Origin: CAADGU01 sp964581605
GTDB lineage: Bacteria; Chloroflexota; Anaerolineae; Promineifilales; Promineifilaceae
Assembly (NCBI GenBank): GCA_964581605.1
Contig: CAZOPF010000017.1
Coordinates: 1 to 64,000 of the forward strand
Length of the DNA stretch: 64,000 nt
Reading direction: 5' to 3'
Numbering within the stretch: position 1 is the first letter of the stretch; each line of letters begins with the position of its first letter. Shown here piece by piece: positions 25,997 through 34,313 of the stretch. A model generated the notes under the pieces. The model was not told the DNA's origin. It did no database searches and worked only from the letters and a program-made list of their open reading frames with translations. A program made the translations under genes and the position numbers.

Positions 25997-26998
25997 TTAA
26001 GAACGCCGTTCACCGGCATAATAGACCCAGCGCGGCGCGGTTCCGAATAAAAACAATGTGACAGCGAGAATGATCAGGAACAATAACCAGGCCATGGCTG
26101 AACCATAAGACATATTCTGAAAAGTGAAGAAAGTCTTATACAAATAGAGGTTATAAAACATCGTGGCTCCGCCAGGTCGCCCCGTGCCATTATTCACCAC
26201 CAGCGGCACCAGGAAGTATTGGAATAACCCGATAACAATCAATACCAGGTTGAAGAAGAGCACCGGGGAAATCATGGGGAAGGTGACATTACGGAATTGT
26301 TGCCAGGTATTAGCACCATCAACTTTAGCCGCATCGTACAACTCAGTAGGCACCCCTTGTAAACCAGAGAGCATAATGAGCATGGCATTTCCGATCCCCC
26401 AAATGCCCATGATCACATAAGTTGGATAGACCCAGTTAACATCATTCGCCCAGTTGGGCAGCATCTCTCTGGGAATGCCTAACCCCAAGAGCGCCCGGTT
26501 GATCCACCCTGTTTCTGGGTTGAGCATACCGCCCCACAAGAAGATAGCAGCGACAAAGGGGATAATGTAAGGCATATAAAACGCACTGCGGAAGAACATG
26601 GAACCTTTCAAGTACGGGCTGTTCATCAACAATGCCAGCCCTAACGGCAGAAATAGGCCCACCGGCAAGGCAATCAACCCAAAGCGGATCGTGATCCACA
26701 TGGAGCCGCGTGTACCGCTACTACCCGTCCATATCTGCGGATCAGTGAATACCTGTTGGTAGTTTTTTAGCCCTACAAATTCGGGTGTACTCAAAATGCC
26801 ATCGGTGATTTGCAGATCCATAAAACTGAAGATCAAACTGGCAATAATAGGCAAGAAAGTAAACACCAAAAACCCGATAAGCCAGGGGGAAATAAAAAGC
26901 AAGCCTTCACGCATTTCACGACGTTTTATAGACGACATCTGGCGATATGCTCGCAGTGATGGTAGTTGAATTCTGCTGCTGCTTAATTGTTCAAACAT
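25997..26998 (-). CDS. ABC sugar importer permease, MalF/LacF type
   Basis: 333 residues, six or more membrane segments, beginning with a basic cytoplasmic stretch (RREMREGLLFISPWLIGFLVFTFLPI, typical of this family). The EAA loop reads ELYDAAKVDGANTWQQFRNVTFPMISP. Partner of the MalG-type permease immediately downstream and of the binding protein upstream. A hairpin (27120-27157) between the binding-protein gene and this gene probably keeps permease output lower than binding protein. Confidence 0.92.
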   Translation of the reverse strand: MFEQLSSSRIQLPSLRAYRQMSSIKRREMREGLLFISPWLIGFLVFTFLPIIASLIFSFMDLQITDGILSTPEFVGLKNYQQVFTDPQIWTGSSGTRGSMWITIRFGLIALPVGLFLPLGLALLMNSPYLKGSMFFRSAFYMPYIIPFVAAIFLWGGMLNPETGWINRALLGLGIPREMLPNWANDVNWVYPTYVIMGIWGIGNAMLIMLSGLQGVPTELYDAAKVDGANTWQQFRNVTFPMISPVLFFNLVLIVIGLFQYFLVPLVVNNGTGRPGGATMFYNLYLYKTFFTFQNMSYGSAMAWLLFLIILAVTLFLFGTAPRWVYYAGERRS

Positions 26999-27119
26999 AA
27001 CATCTTCTCTCCTTTGGTCCTGGGTCTAAATCACACCTGCCCGTTCCAGTTATCCTCAATCTTCCCGCCTACTATTATGGAAACTGACTAAAAGTATAGC
27101 GGCAAAAACACATTAGGAA

Positions 27120-27157
27120 AATGGGCGGGATAGCCATTGACAACTAACCCGCCCATT
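27120..27157 (-). terminator. Intercistronic hairpin between binding-protein and permease genes
   Basis: Ten perfect base pairs (aatgggcggg and cccgcccatt) with an 18-base loop. The following bases on the minus strand are only moderately T-rich (ttcct), so it is better read as a partial terminator or a 3' stabiliser than a full stop. Confidence 0.6.
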
Positions 27158-27172
27158 CATCATATCAACCGT

Positions 27173-28726
27173 TTATTTGTTGTAGATAGCGGTGAGGTCT
27201 TCTTGTAATTTGTCAAATTCGGCATCGAAGTCCAGGTCTTCGGTGTTGCTGAGCAGGTCACCGAAGGTCTGGATGCGGGCGAAGGCTTCATTCCACTCTG
27301 GCAGATATTGTTCTGCGCTGGGATTGTCGGGGTATGCCAGGCCTTGTATGAAGACATTCCAGCTTTCTGGGGTCACAAACGGATAGTCGTTTGATTTGAC
27401 CTCAAAAAAGGCTTCTGTCTTTTCGGCAATAGCAGGCATAGCGCCATAGATAGGCAGCAGTTTGTCGCCGCCAGTGGTGATGAGGTAAGACAAGACAGCA
27501 AAGGCTTCTTCAGGGTGTTGGGTACCTGTCCAGATGCGGAAGGTATCGGCGTCAATACGGCCCTGAACAGTGCCATCGGCCATCGCGGGCTGGATGCCCA
27601 GTTGGAATTCATTGCCAGCATCGCGGAATTCGCCCAGACAGCAGGTGTACCAGGTTTGGGTCAGGCCCATGGCCGCTTTGCCGCTGTTGAAGACGTTGCC
27701 GCCACCAAACTCTGGGGAACCGGCCAGCGGGCCATTGGCGATGAAGGGTTGGTCACCCCACATGCCTTCATAGTACCAGCGCCAGGCTTCTTTCCAACTA
27801 TCAGGAATGGCGGAAACGAATGAGCCTTTTTCCTCACCTTCGTAAATTTTAGCTGCGCCGCCATAGAAGGTGGCGATAGAGTTGGGGTGTTGCCATTGCG
27901 GGCTATAACCTAGCTGTACGATTTGGGTGGGGTCGAAGCCTTCTTCGGTAGCATTATTGCCATTTACGTCAACGGTTAACAGTTTGGCAAGTTCGGTCAC
28001 GGTTTCCCAGTTCCAGGGAACTTCTTCACCGTCCAGGACATACGATTCACCATAGACTTGTGGTGGATATTCCAGACCTGCTTCGTCGAACATGGCGGGC
28101 ACATAGTACATGGCACCCGGGAACACAGCGAAGGGCAAACCTACCTGGCCTTCTTCGGTCTGGTAGAACTCAACCAGGGCTGGATCGAAGATGGAGGTGT
28201 CGAAGCCAGTGGATTCGATCAGGGGACCGATGTCCAGCCATTGGCCGTAGAAGGCGTTGGAGCCACCCCAACCGACAGGGCCGATGATGTCAGGGCCGTT
28301 ACCAGAGGCAATTTGCGTAGCCAGTGTGTCGCGGGCGGCGTCGTAGGGCACGATTTCCAACACGAGTTCGATCTCATCCTGAGAAGCGTTGAAATCAGCC
28401 ACAACTTCTTCTTGCACAGCAATTTGTTCGGGGTTGGTGCCGGTGCCCAGACCAACGAACCAGCGAATTTGCACTTTCTCGCCCATGGCTTCTTCAGCAG
28501 GTTCTTCGGCCGGAGCTTCTTCTTCGGCCGGAGCTTCTTCTTCGGCCGGGGCTTCTTCTTCCGCCGGGGCTTCTTCTTCGGCTGGGGCTTCTTCTTCCGC
28601 CGGGGCTTCTTCTTCAGTGGTGGCAGGTTCTTCAGCCGTTTCTTCGGTGGCGCCGCCACTGCACGCGACTAATACCATGCCCAGAATCAGGGCCAACAAA
28701 ATTAACAAATAACGTGATGTACGCAT
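27173..28726 (-). CDS. ABC sugar-binding lipoprotein with Ala/Glu repeat linker
   Basis: 517 residues. Lipoprotein signal (LLALILGMVLVAC), then a linker of about 55 residues built from repeated EEAPAE blocks, then a type 1 extracellular solute-binding domain (KVQIRWFVGLGTGTNPEQ, IVPYDAARDTLATQIASGNGPDIIG, GKAAMGLTQTWY, YLITTGGDKLLPIYGAMPA). It captures oligosaccharide and hands it to the two permeases downstream. AAGGAG stands nine bases before the ATG. The repeat units in the DNA (gcttcttcttcggccggg and variants, 28497-28620) are near identical and likely variable in number. Context points to beta-glucan oligosaccharides as ligand. Confidence 0.9.
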   Translation of the reverse strand: MRTSRYLLILLALILGMVLVACSGGATEETAEEPATTEEEAPAEEEAPAEEEAPAEEEAPAEEEAPAEEEAPAEEPAEEAMGEKVQIRWFVGLGTGTNPEQIAVQEEVVADFNASQDEIELVLEIVPYDAARDTLATQIASGNGPDIIGPVGWGGSNAFYGQWLDIGPLIESTGFDTSIFDPALVEFYQTEEGQVGLPFAVFPGAMYYVPAMFDEAGLEYPPQVYGESYVLDGEEVPWNWETVTELAKLLTVDVNGNNATEEGFDPTQIVQLGYSPQWQHPNSIATFYGGAAKIYEGEEKGSFVSAIPDSWKEAWRWYYEGMWGDQPFIANGPLAGSPEFGGGNVFNSGKAAMGLTQTWYTCCLGEFRDAGNEFQLGIQPAMADGTVQGRIDADTFRIWTGTQHPEEAFAVLSYLITTGGDKLLPIYGAMPAIAEKTEAFFEVKSNDYPFVTPESWNVFIQGLAYPDNPSAEQYLPEWNEAFARIQTFGDLLSNTEDLDFDAEFDKLQEDLTAIYNK

Positions 28727-28779
28727 GTTCTTCTCTCCTTGTGCGTATCTGAATTTGAATGTAACGATTCTAAATGGTT

Positions 28780-28797
28780 ATGGTTCTGATGAACCAT
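28780..28797. promoter_or_regulatory. Inverted repeat upstream of the binding-protein gene
   Basis: atggttc and gaaccat arms around tgat, about 55 bases upstream of the ATG. It could be a regulator site; it does not match the CelR-type operator near the LacI gene. The remainder of 28727-28886 shows no gene. Confidence 0.3.
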
Positions 28798-28886
28798 GCC
28801 TGTCTGGGTGTGATGAGCGGATGACGGTAGACAGGTGAAAGATGGAATGTGTTGTGCTATATGCTTGTGCCTGAACCTCACCTCCT

Positions 28887-29906
28887 TTAAGTGGTTATGA
28901 GTGGTTGTGGTGTTTTGTGGGCCACTATCTGGCGCACAAGAGCCACGCCACCCCAGGCGCCAGCGTTGATGTTGGCTGGCGCTATTTCTAATTTTGCAGG
29001 CTTTAACATTTCAGCAGCCAGGGGGGATTGTTGTGATTGTCGCTGCCATTCCCGCAAGATGGCCTGACGGAGTGTTTCGCCGGCGCGGGCTACGCCGCCA
29101 CCGAGGATGATTTTGTCTACGTCGAAAGCCATGATGAGACTCTGTAAACCGCGCCCCAGGTAGGCTCCGGCCCGGGTGATGATGGCCTGGGCGGTTTGGT
29201 TGCCATGGTGTGCGGCCTGGAAGACCTCTACGGCCGTCACCTCTTCCACCTTCCCTGGCAACGCCAACAACCCTGCGGCGGCCGCCTGCTGCCCGGCGTG
29301 GGCGATGGCTGGCCCGGCCGTATACATTTCCAGACAGCCAAAATTGCCACAGTTGCAGCGGGGGCCGTCTGGTTCCACCACCATGTGCCCAAATTCACCG
29401 GCCATGCCGTGTGCGCCCCGGTATAGACGGCCGTCCAAAATCAACCCCGCTGCCAGCCCGGTACCAATACTGACGTAAGCCATGTGCTGAATGGATGGGT
29501 CGGCAAAAAAAGTGTAATAGCCCAGGGCCGCTACGTGTAGATCATTTTCCAAAAAGCAGGGCACACCCTGAAGCAATTCGCTGAGTAACGCCCCGGCGGG
29601 AATATCATCCCAATTGAGGTTAACGGCCAACTGGACGACGCCTGTTTCCGGGTTTACGCGCCCCGGAATGCCGATGCCCACGGCACTGACCTGGCTCAAT
29701 GATAGTTCGGCGATGGATAAAACCTGGTATACGGCCGTTTGCATACTTTCCAGAGTATGCTGCGGTGAGCGTTTGTCGGTGGGGCAGGTGGCATAACCGC
29801 GTGGCTGCCAGGTATTATCTACCACCATCGCTTTAATGGTGGTGCCACCGACATCTAAACCGACGACGGCCGTTTGCACCTGTTCCCTACCGTTCAAAGC
29901 ATTCAT
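28887..29906 (-). CDS. ROK-family sugar kinase (glucokinase-like)
   Basis: 339 residues. ATP phosphate-binding motif VVGLDVGGTTIKAMVVD near the start, GIGIPGRVNPETG, catalytic region CFLENDLHVAALG, then GEFGHMVVEPDGPRCNCGNFGCLEMYTAG, the ROK signature with its zinc-binding Cys cluster (CNCGNFGC) and His. Proteins of this kind without an N-terminal HTH are kinases for glucose or similar hexoses. It starts seven bases after the LacI gene stops, so the regulator and kinase form one transcript. The likely job is to phosphorylate glucose released by the GH3 and GH94 enzymes. Confidence 0.9.
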   Translation of the reverse strand: MNALNGREQVQTAVVGLDVGGTTIKAMVVDNTWQPRGYATCPTDKRSPQHTLESMQTAVYQVLSIAELSLSQVSAVGIGIPGRVNPETGVVQLAVNLNWDDIPAGALLSELLQGVPCFLENDLHVAALGYYTFFADPSIQHMAYVSIGTGLAAGLILDGRLYRGAHGMAGEFGHMVVEPDGPRCNCGNFGCLEMYTAGPAIAHAGQQAAAAGLLALPGKVEEVTAVEVFQAAHHGNQTAQAIITRAGAYLGRGLQSLIMAFDVDKIILGGGVARAGETLRQAILREWQRQSQQSPLAAEMLKPAKLEIAPANINAGAWGGVALVRQIVAHKTPQPLITT

Positions 29907-29913
29907 AACCCGA

Positions 29914-30924
29914 TTAACTGAGAATAGATGATTCTCGCACCACCAACTCCGTGGGCAGAATCATCCGCCGTGCCGGTTTAGAGCCATTTTCAATAATGTC
30001 CAATAACGTTTCCACTGCCAGCGCCCCCATGCGCCGAATGGGTTGGCGAATCGTCGTCAGGGGGGGAATGGCCAATACGGCCGGAGGCAAATCATCAAAA
30101 CCAACCACCGCCACATCTTGGGGAACAGAGACCCCTGCTTCACGCAGGGCACGCATAGCGCCCAAAGCCATGCTGTCGGAGGCGACAAATACGGCGTCAA
30201 TCTCTTTGGCGAGCAACCGGTACATCGCTTCATAGGCGCTGGCCTCGGTATAATCGCCAATTTCCATTAAGGTAGGATCAACCATCCGCCCCCGGTCGCG
30301 CAGCGCATTCCGATACCCTTCCTGACGGTCCAGAGCAGAACGGTTGTTGAGATGGCCGGAAATATGGGCAATACGCTGGCGCCCCTGGCGAATCAGATGG
30401 GTCACGGCCGCGTGCCCACCGGCCAGATTATCCGTATCAATAAAATTCACATCAGGATGTTCGTGACGGCCGATAGCCACAAAAGGAATATCATTGGCAA
30501 TCAACTCTGGCATCAAAGGATCATCAATATGATTCCCCGCCACAATCAACCCGTCAAATAAGTTGTTCCGCAAAATCCGGGGGTATAAACTGGCTTCTTC
30601 TTCTTTGGTATGAAATAAAAAGAGAGATAAGGTGAGGTCTAGTGGGTTACAGGCCTGGGTAATACCTTGAATCAAACGTGGAAAATAAGGATCAGCAAAT
30701 AGAGCCTGGGCTGGCTCGGCAATGACCAACCCAATGATGTTAGCCCGTTGACCGGCCAGACGGCGGGCAGCCAGATCAGGCTGGTATCCCGTCTCTTCAA
30801 TAACCGATAAAACACGTTCGCGCACTTCCGGGCGCACACTGACGTGGTTATTGACCACTCGTGACACGGTGGAGCGCGAGACACCAGCCAATTCAGCTAT
30901 CGTTTCCAGGGTCAACCGACTCAT
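29914..30924 (-). CDS. LacI-family repressor, CelR-like
   Basis: 336 residues: N-terminal LacI helix-turn-helix (LTLETIAELAGVSRSTVSRVVNNHVSVRPEVRERV) with hinge helix (RRLAGQ), then a periplasmic-binding-type effector domain. The region upstream contains TGGGAGCGCTCCCA at 31121-31134 and TGGAAGCGCTCCCA at 31011-31024. The first is, as I recall, identical to the operator of CelR from Thermobifida, a cellobiose-responsive regulator of cellulases. This suggests autoregulation and control of the glycan genes, with a cello- or gluco-oligosaccharide as inducer. Effector identity is inference. Confidence 0.9.
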   Translation of the reverse strand: MSRLTLETIAELAGVSRSTVSRVVNNHVSVRPEVRERVLSVIEETGYQPDLAARRLAGQRANIIGLVIAEPAQALFADPYFPRLIQGITQACNPLDLTLSLFLFHTKEEEASLYPRILRNNLFDGLIVAGNHIDDPLMPELIANDIPFVAIGRHEHPDVNFIDTDNLAGGHAAVTHLIRQGRQRIAHISGHLNNRSALDRQEGYRNALRDRGRMVDPTLMEIGDYTEASAYEAMYRLLAKEIDAVFVASDSMALGAMRALREAGVSVPQDVAVVGFDDLPPAVLAIPPLTTIRQPIRRMGALAVETLLDIIENGSKPARRMILPTELVVRESSILS

Positions 30925-31010
30925 AAGCCTTTTGCCTGACTCAACAAGACTTTAGATAACTCGTTACAAAATAATTTGTGAACAAAACAGGGATAAAAAT
31001 GCCAGATTTG

Positions 31011-31024
31011 TGGAAGCGCTCCCA
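31011..31024. promoter_or_regulatory. Second CelR-type operator (one mismatch)
   Basis: TGGAAGCGCTCCCA, 87 bases upstream of the LacI start codon, within the transcribed leader. Confidence 0.65.
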
Positions 31025-31116
31025 ATTGCGCCCGCAATTCAAACCAAACTTCAGGCGGAAAACCTTCCGCCAGGATGGGATGTGGGTGTAAACAATGGCA
31101 TTCTTCTCCTCAACCC

Positions 31117-31138
31117 TTCATGGGAGCGCTCCCATGAA
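31117..31138. promoter_or_regulatory. CelR-type operator, perfect 22-bp palindrome
   Basis: Core TGGGAGCGCTCCCA extended by ttca/tgaa on each side to a perfect 22-bp inverted repeat. It lies just downstream of the predicted transcription start of the LacI promoter, a normal repressor position. Confidence 0.85.
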
Positions 31139-31147
31139 GTGCCAGAA

Positions 31148-31175
31148 CTATATCAGAGCCATTATTGTTTGTCAA
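31148..31175 (-). promoter_or_regulatory. Sigma-70-type promoter for LacI-ROK transcript
   Basis: On the minus strand TTGACA (31175-31170), 16-base spacer, TATAGT (31153-31148); start predicted near 31141, directly before the operator. The rest of 30925-31325 holds the operators, one ACGGCCGT and a cctgggga/tccccagg hairpin at about 31287-31305, but no gene. Confidence 0.7.
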
Positions 31176-31325
31176 CGGATTGAACAAAATCACTGGGTAC
31201 TAATTTGAGCACTTTATACCTGGCAACGGCCGTATACCGATACATAACCCGCCCCTAACGCGCTTTCGCGCGTTTGTGTCTATCAGCCTGGGGATGGAAT
31301 CCCCAGGAGAGCTGCGGGGGTTGCC

Positions 31326-32672
31326 TTACCGCCGCCAAAAACGTACCAGCAAATTATCTTTGGGGCGCGCCGTCGGCACACGGATGATGGTGGTATCCTG
31401 TTCTGGCAAAATCTCCCAGGCATACTCGCGCAAGAGACGAGCGGCTAACAGCCGAATTTCCAGCAGGGCAAAACTTTTGCCAATGCAGGTGCGTGGCCCG
31501 CCGCCAAATCCAACCAGGCTAAAATGAGACCGTCCCGTTCTGTTTTCTTCGCTAAATCGCTCAGGATCAAATTTTTCAGGCTCCGGGAAAACGGCCGTGT
31601 CGTAATGCGTATTCAAGATGTTGTATTGGATCTGAAATCCCTGCGGAATCTGGTATCCGGCAAAGCTAAACGCTTTGGTAACGCCACGAAACCCGCCAGC
31701 TACTGGCGGATAAATGCGTTCTGTTTCCAATAGCACCTTTTCCAGGTAAGGCATCTGCCGAAAATCGGCCAGTACGGGCGGGTCAGAAAGGGGGATATTG
31801 GCTTGCTCGGCACGCAGTTTTTCCCAAACGGCCGGGTGCTGGGCCAGTAAGAGGCAAAATGAGGCCAGCATAGAGGTAGTGGTCTCGTGCCCGGCAAAAA
31901 GCAACAAAACGGCCTGGGCAGCCAACTCGTCGTTGCTAAAGGCACGGCCGTCTTCATCCTGGCTATGAACAAGCATACTCAACGCATCTTGGGTGGGGTC
32001 CGCCCGCCGGATTTCAATTTGTTGGCCGACAAACTGGAGAATAGCGTCTCGCGCTTTGATCGCTTTGTAAAATGGTGTTCCCGGCAGGCGCACAGGCAAT
32101 GTGAGCAGGCCATTGGTAAGGTCTGTGAAATGCTGGCTTAACTGGGCTGTTTCCGGGCCAGGCGGCGCGCCAATGAGCAAAGTGCAGGCAATATCAAAGG
32201 TCATCTTCTTAAATTCGGTAAACCAGGCAAATGTTTCCAATTTTTGCCAGCTTTGCAAATAACCACGCGCTATACCATCTATTGTAGAGAGGTATGCAGC
32301 CAGGGCACGGCCGTGAAAAGCGGGCGCGATCAATTTACGGTTATGCCGATGTTCCTCCCCATCCTGCAAAAAGAGCGAGCGGCCCAATAACTCCTTAAAC
32401 GTATTCGGCCAGCCGGCTTCCCAGGAAAAGTGATCCATACCGCTGCTGAGTAAAAACTCATTGGCTTCTGCACCGCTCATCACTATCGTTGGCCGGCCCA
32501 GCAAATGGGTGCGGTAAATGGGGCCATATTGCCGGAATCGTTTCAGAGAAAAATCATTATCGCGCAGCAAAGTGAGTGTTTCGCCTACCAACGGCAACCC
32601 ATAGCGACCAGGTGGCAAGGGCAACCGGGAAATATCTTCTACGGTATCAGCTATCATTTCTGTATTAGCCAT
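31326..32672 (-). CDS. Cytochrome P450
   Basis: About 448 residues, soluble bacterial P450 with no membrane anchor. Seen: PPGRYGLPLVGE proline-rich start, I-helix oxygen-activation motif LFAGHETTTS near residue 262, K-helix ETERIYPP (the ExxR), PERF in the meander and the haem-ligand loop FGGGPRTCIGKSFA near residue 392. The pattern is close to the CYP120/CYP26-like group that acts on isoprenoid or fatty substrates, but substrate is not decided by sequence. ATG 32672 is chosen (GAGG upstream); it overlaps the end of the R2lox gene by eight bases, so the two are translated from one message. Confidence 0.93.
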   Translation of the reverse strand: MANTEMIADTVEDISRLPLPPGRYGLPLVGETLTLLRDNDFSLKRFRQYGPIYRTHLLGRPTIVMSGAEANEFLLSSGMDHFSWEAGWPNTFKELLGRSLFLQDGEEHRHNRKLIAPAFHGRALAAYLSTIDGIARGYLQSWQKLETFAWFTEFKKMTFDIACTLLIGAPPGPETAQLSQHFTDLTNGLLTLPVRLPGTPFYKAIKARDAILQFVGQQIEIRRADPTQDALSMLVHSQDEDGRAFSNDELAAQAVLLLFAGHETTTSMLASFCLLLAQHPAVWEKLRAEQANIPLSDPPVLADFRQMPYLEKVLLETERIYPPVAGGFRGVTKAFSFAGYQIPQGFQIQYNILNTHYDTAVFPEPEKFDPERFSEENRTGRSHFSLVGFGGGPRTCIGKSFALLEIRLLAARLLREYAWEILPEQDTTIIRVPTARPKDNLLVRFWRR

Positions 32673-33579
32673 CGTTTGCCTCAATGATGTCATGTGTGAT
32701 TTGTTCGACTTCGGTCAAGGATGCGCCCCGCGCTCGCTCAATCCGCTCCAGCCGTTTTTGAAACTGATTCATGGCAAAGTCGGTGAAAATGGCCGGGTCT
32801 AAGCCGAAGGGAATAGGATCGTAAAAGGTAAATGTTTCGCCCACCGTGGCCAGCGCGTAAGGCAACAACTCATTCATCGTCTCTTCCACCACAGCCCACA
32901 AACTATCATCGGCGGCCAGCAGCCGGGAAATGAGAAAAACGCCGTAGGCGATATGGCGGGATTCGTCTTGTTTTAGCAGGGTAATGCCTTGCCTCATGCC
33001 TGGCAGTAATTTTTCCTGGTCCAGTACGGTGAAATAACCGTGATAGCCGGTTTCGGCCAGCACACCTTCTACAACCATGTTGTAGGTGACAGAGGCACGA
33101 ATGAGAGCGGCTGGTGAAGGGTCTTTTTGTAGAGCCTGCAAGGTTTGGGGTAAAACGTGATAAAAGATGTGGCGGTAACTTTCCGAATGGTAACGGCCGA
33201 GATTGACACCCATACCATTTTCATTTTGATTTGTCACTTCAGTGAGGAAGCGGCTGAAAAAGTCAGTGTGTTTGGCTTCTTCAAAGAGGAAGGTGGTAAG
33301 GTAGATTTCTTCCTCCACACGGCCGTCGCGTCCCACCGCCATGATCAACGGTAACAGATCAAGCGTGACCGCCTCTTCTCCGGCCTGGAACATAGCAGTA
33401 AGCCGCAGCAACAAATCTTGTTCATCCGGCCGTAAAGCCCGCCATTCCTGCGCATCCTGCACCAGGTCAATATCAGATGGATTCCAAATGCCTAACCGTT
33501 TCGCCTTTTCATAGAGCCGCATGGCCGGGAGTTGCCGGTCGAGGCCCCGTTGGGTAGTCGCAAATTCGTGGTGGATCAT
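32665..33579 (-). CDS. R2-like ligand-binding oxidase (R2lox)
   Basis: 304-residue ferritin-fold protein of the R2lox family, which builds a Mn/Fe cofactor and binds a long-chain fatty acid-like ligand. Metal ligands expected for the family are all present: Glu in GEEAVTLD (about 66), Glu and His in FEEAKHTDFF (about 99-102), Glu in VVEGVLAETGYH (about 165) and Glu, His in DESRHIAYG (about 201-204). The Val (GEEAVT) and the Tyr five residues before the third Glu, which make the unusual Tyr-Val cross-link in characterised members, are also conserved. Its physiological reaction is unknown. The downstream P450 gene overlaps it. Confidence 0.92.
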   Translation of the reverse strand: MIHHEFATTQRGLDRQLPAMRLYEKAKRLGIWNPSDIDLVQDAQEWRALRPDEQDLLLRLTAMFQAGEEAVTLDLLPLIMAVGRDGRVEEEIYLTTFLFEEAKHTDFFSRFLTEVTNQNENGMGVNLGRYHSESYRHIFYHVLPQTLQALQKDPSPAALIRASVTYNMVVEGVLAETGYHGYFTVLDQEKLLPGMRQGITLLKQDESRHIAYGVFLISRLLAADDSLWAVVEETMNELLPYALATVGETFTFYDPIPFGLDPAIFTDFAMNQFQKRLERIERARGASLTEVEQITHDIIEANDG

Positions 33580-33679
33580 ATAACACCTTCCTGCTTATTC
33601 AGGGGTACAATAAAGAGGAGTTTATCCTATTTGCCCTTTTTGTGGTAAACAAGCCAAAACTGTATTGGAGGTGATAGTA

Positions 33680-34264
33680 ATGGAAATGACAAATAACGGT
33701 GCGGTGCAGACAGAGGTGGCACAAACGATGGCCATTCAGCCCATTAAACCGTCCGGGCATCTGGATCAAATGCTGCGCCAGACGCGGGCTTATCATGCGC
33801 AGTTGAGCCAGATGGCGGATGTGAAAGCCAGTATGATGTTTACGTTGGCTTCAGTCATAGCCACGATCTCCATTCGTTATCTGGAAGACCCATATTTACG
33901 CTGGCCGGTGCTGGTGTTGATTTCCTGTTCGCTGGTGACGATTGTTGCGGCCGCTTATGCTGTTATGCCCAAGCTAAACCTGAAATCAAAGCCGGATTTA
34001 CGCAATCCTCATTCCAATCTGCTCTTTTTCGGTACTTTTGCCAATCTGGAGTATGATGAATGGGTGGCCGAAATGGACCCCATTTTGCAAGACCCCACAC
34101 GAGCGTATGAAGCCATGCTGCGCGAGATTTATGAAATGGGCGTTTATTTAGGACGGCAAAAGTATCGGTATATTCGCATTGCTTATATTGCTTTTTTGGC
34201 TGGCCTGATGCTCAGTTCGCTGGCGTTTGTTTTGGTGGAATTGGTTCGGAACAGTACCGGGTAA
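33680..34264 (+). CDS. Two-TM protein resembling DUF5706 (Pycsar effector-like)
   Basis: 194 residues from ATG 33680, which has a near-perfect Shine-Dalgarno (GGAGGTGAT). Layout: polar N-terminus, helix HLDQMLRQTRAYHAQLSQMADVKASMMFTLASVIATIS leading into a membrane segment, a second segment about 80-100, a cytosolic block (NPHSNLLFFGTFANLEYDEWVAEM, then Tyr-rich EAMLREIYEMGVYLGRQKYRYI) and a further C-terminal hydrophobic stretch. The ADxKA helix, paired TM, LFFG and YxxKYRYI-like order match the DUF5706 family, which includes membrane effectors of Pycsar antiphage systems. No nucleotide cyclase is adjacent, so a defence role is unproven. Confidence 0.6.
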   Translation: MEMTNNGAVQTEVAQTMAIQPIKPSGHLDQMLRQTRAYHAQLSQMADVKASMMFTLASVIATISIRYLEDPYLRWPVLVLISCSLVTIVAAAYAVMPKLNLKSKPDLRNPHSNLLFFGTFANLEYDEWVAEMDPILQDPTRAYEAMLREIYEMGVYLGRQKYRYIRIAYIAFLAGLMLSSLAFVLVELVRNSTG

Positions 34265-34313
34265 TTATCTGGTAATAGATTCCGGTTGTGAAGGTTGACT
34301 TGAAAGGATCATT

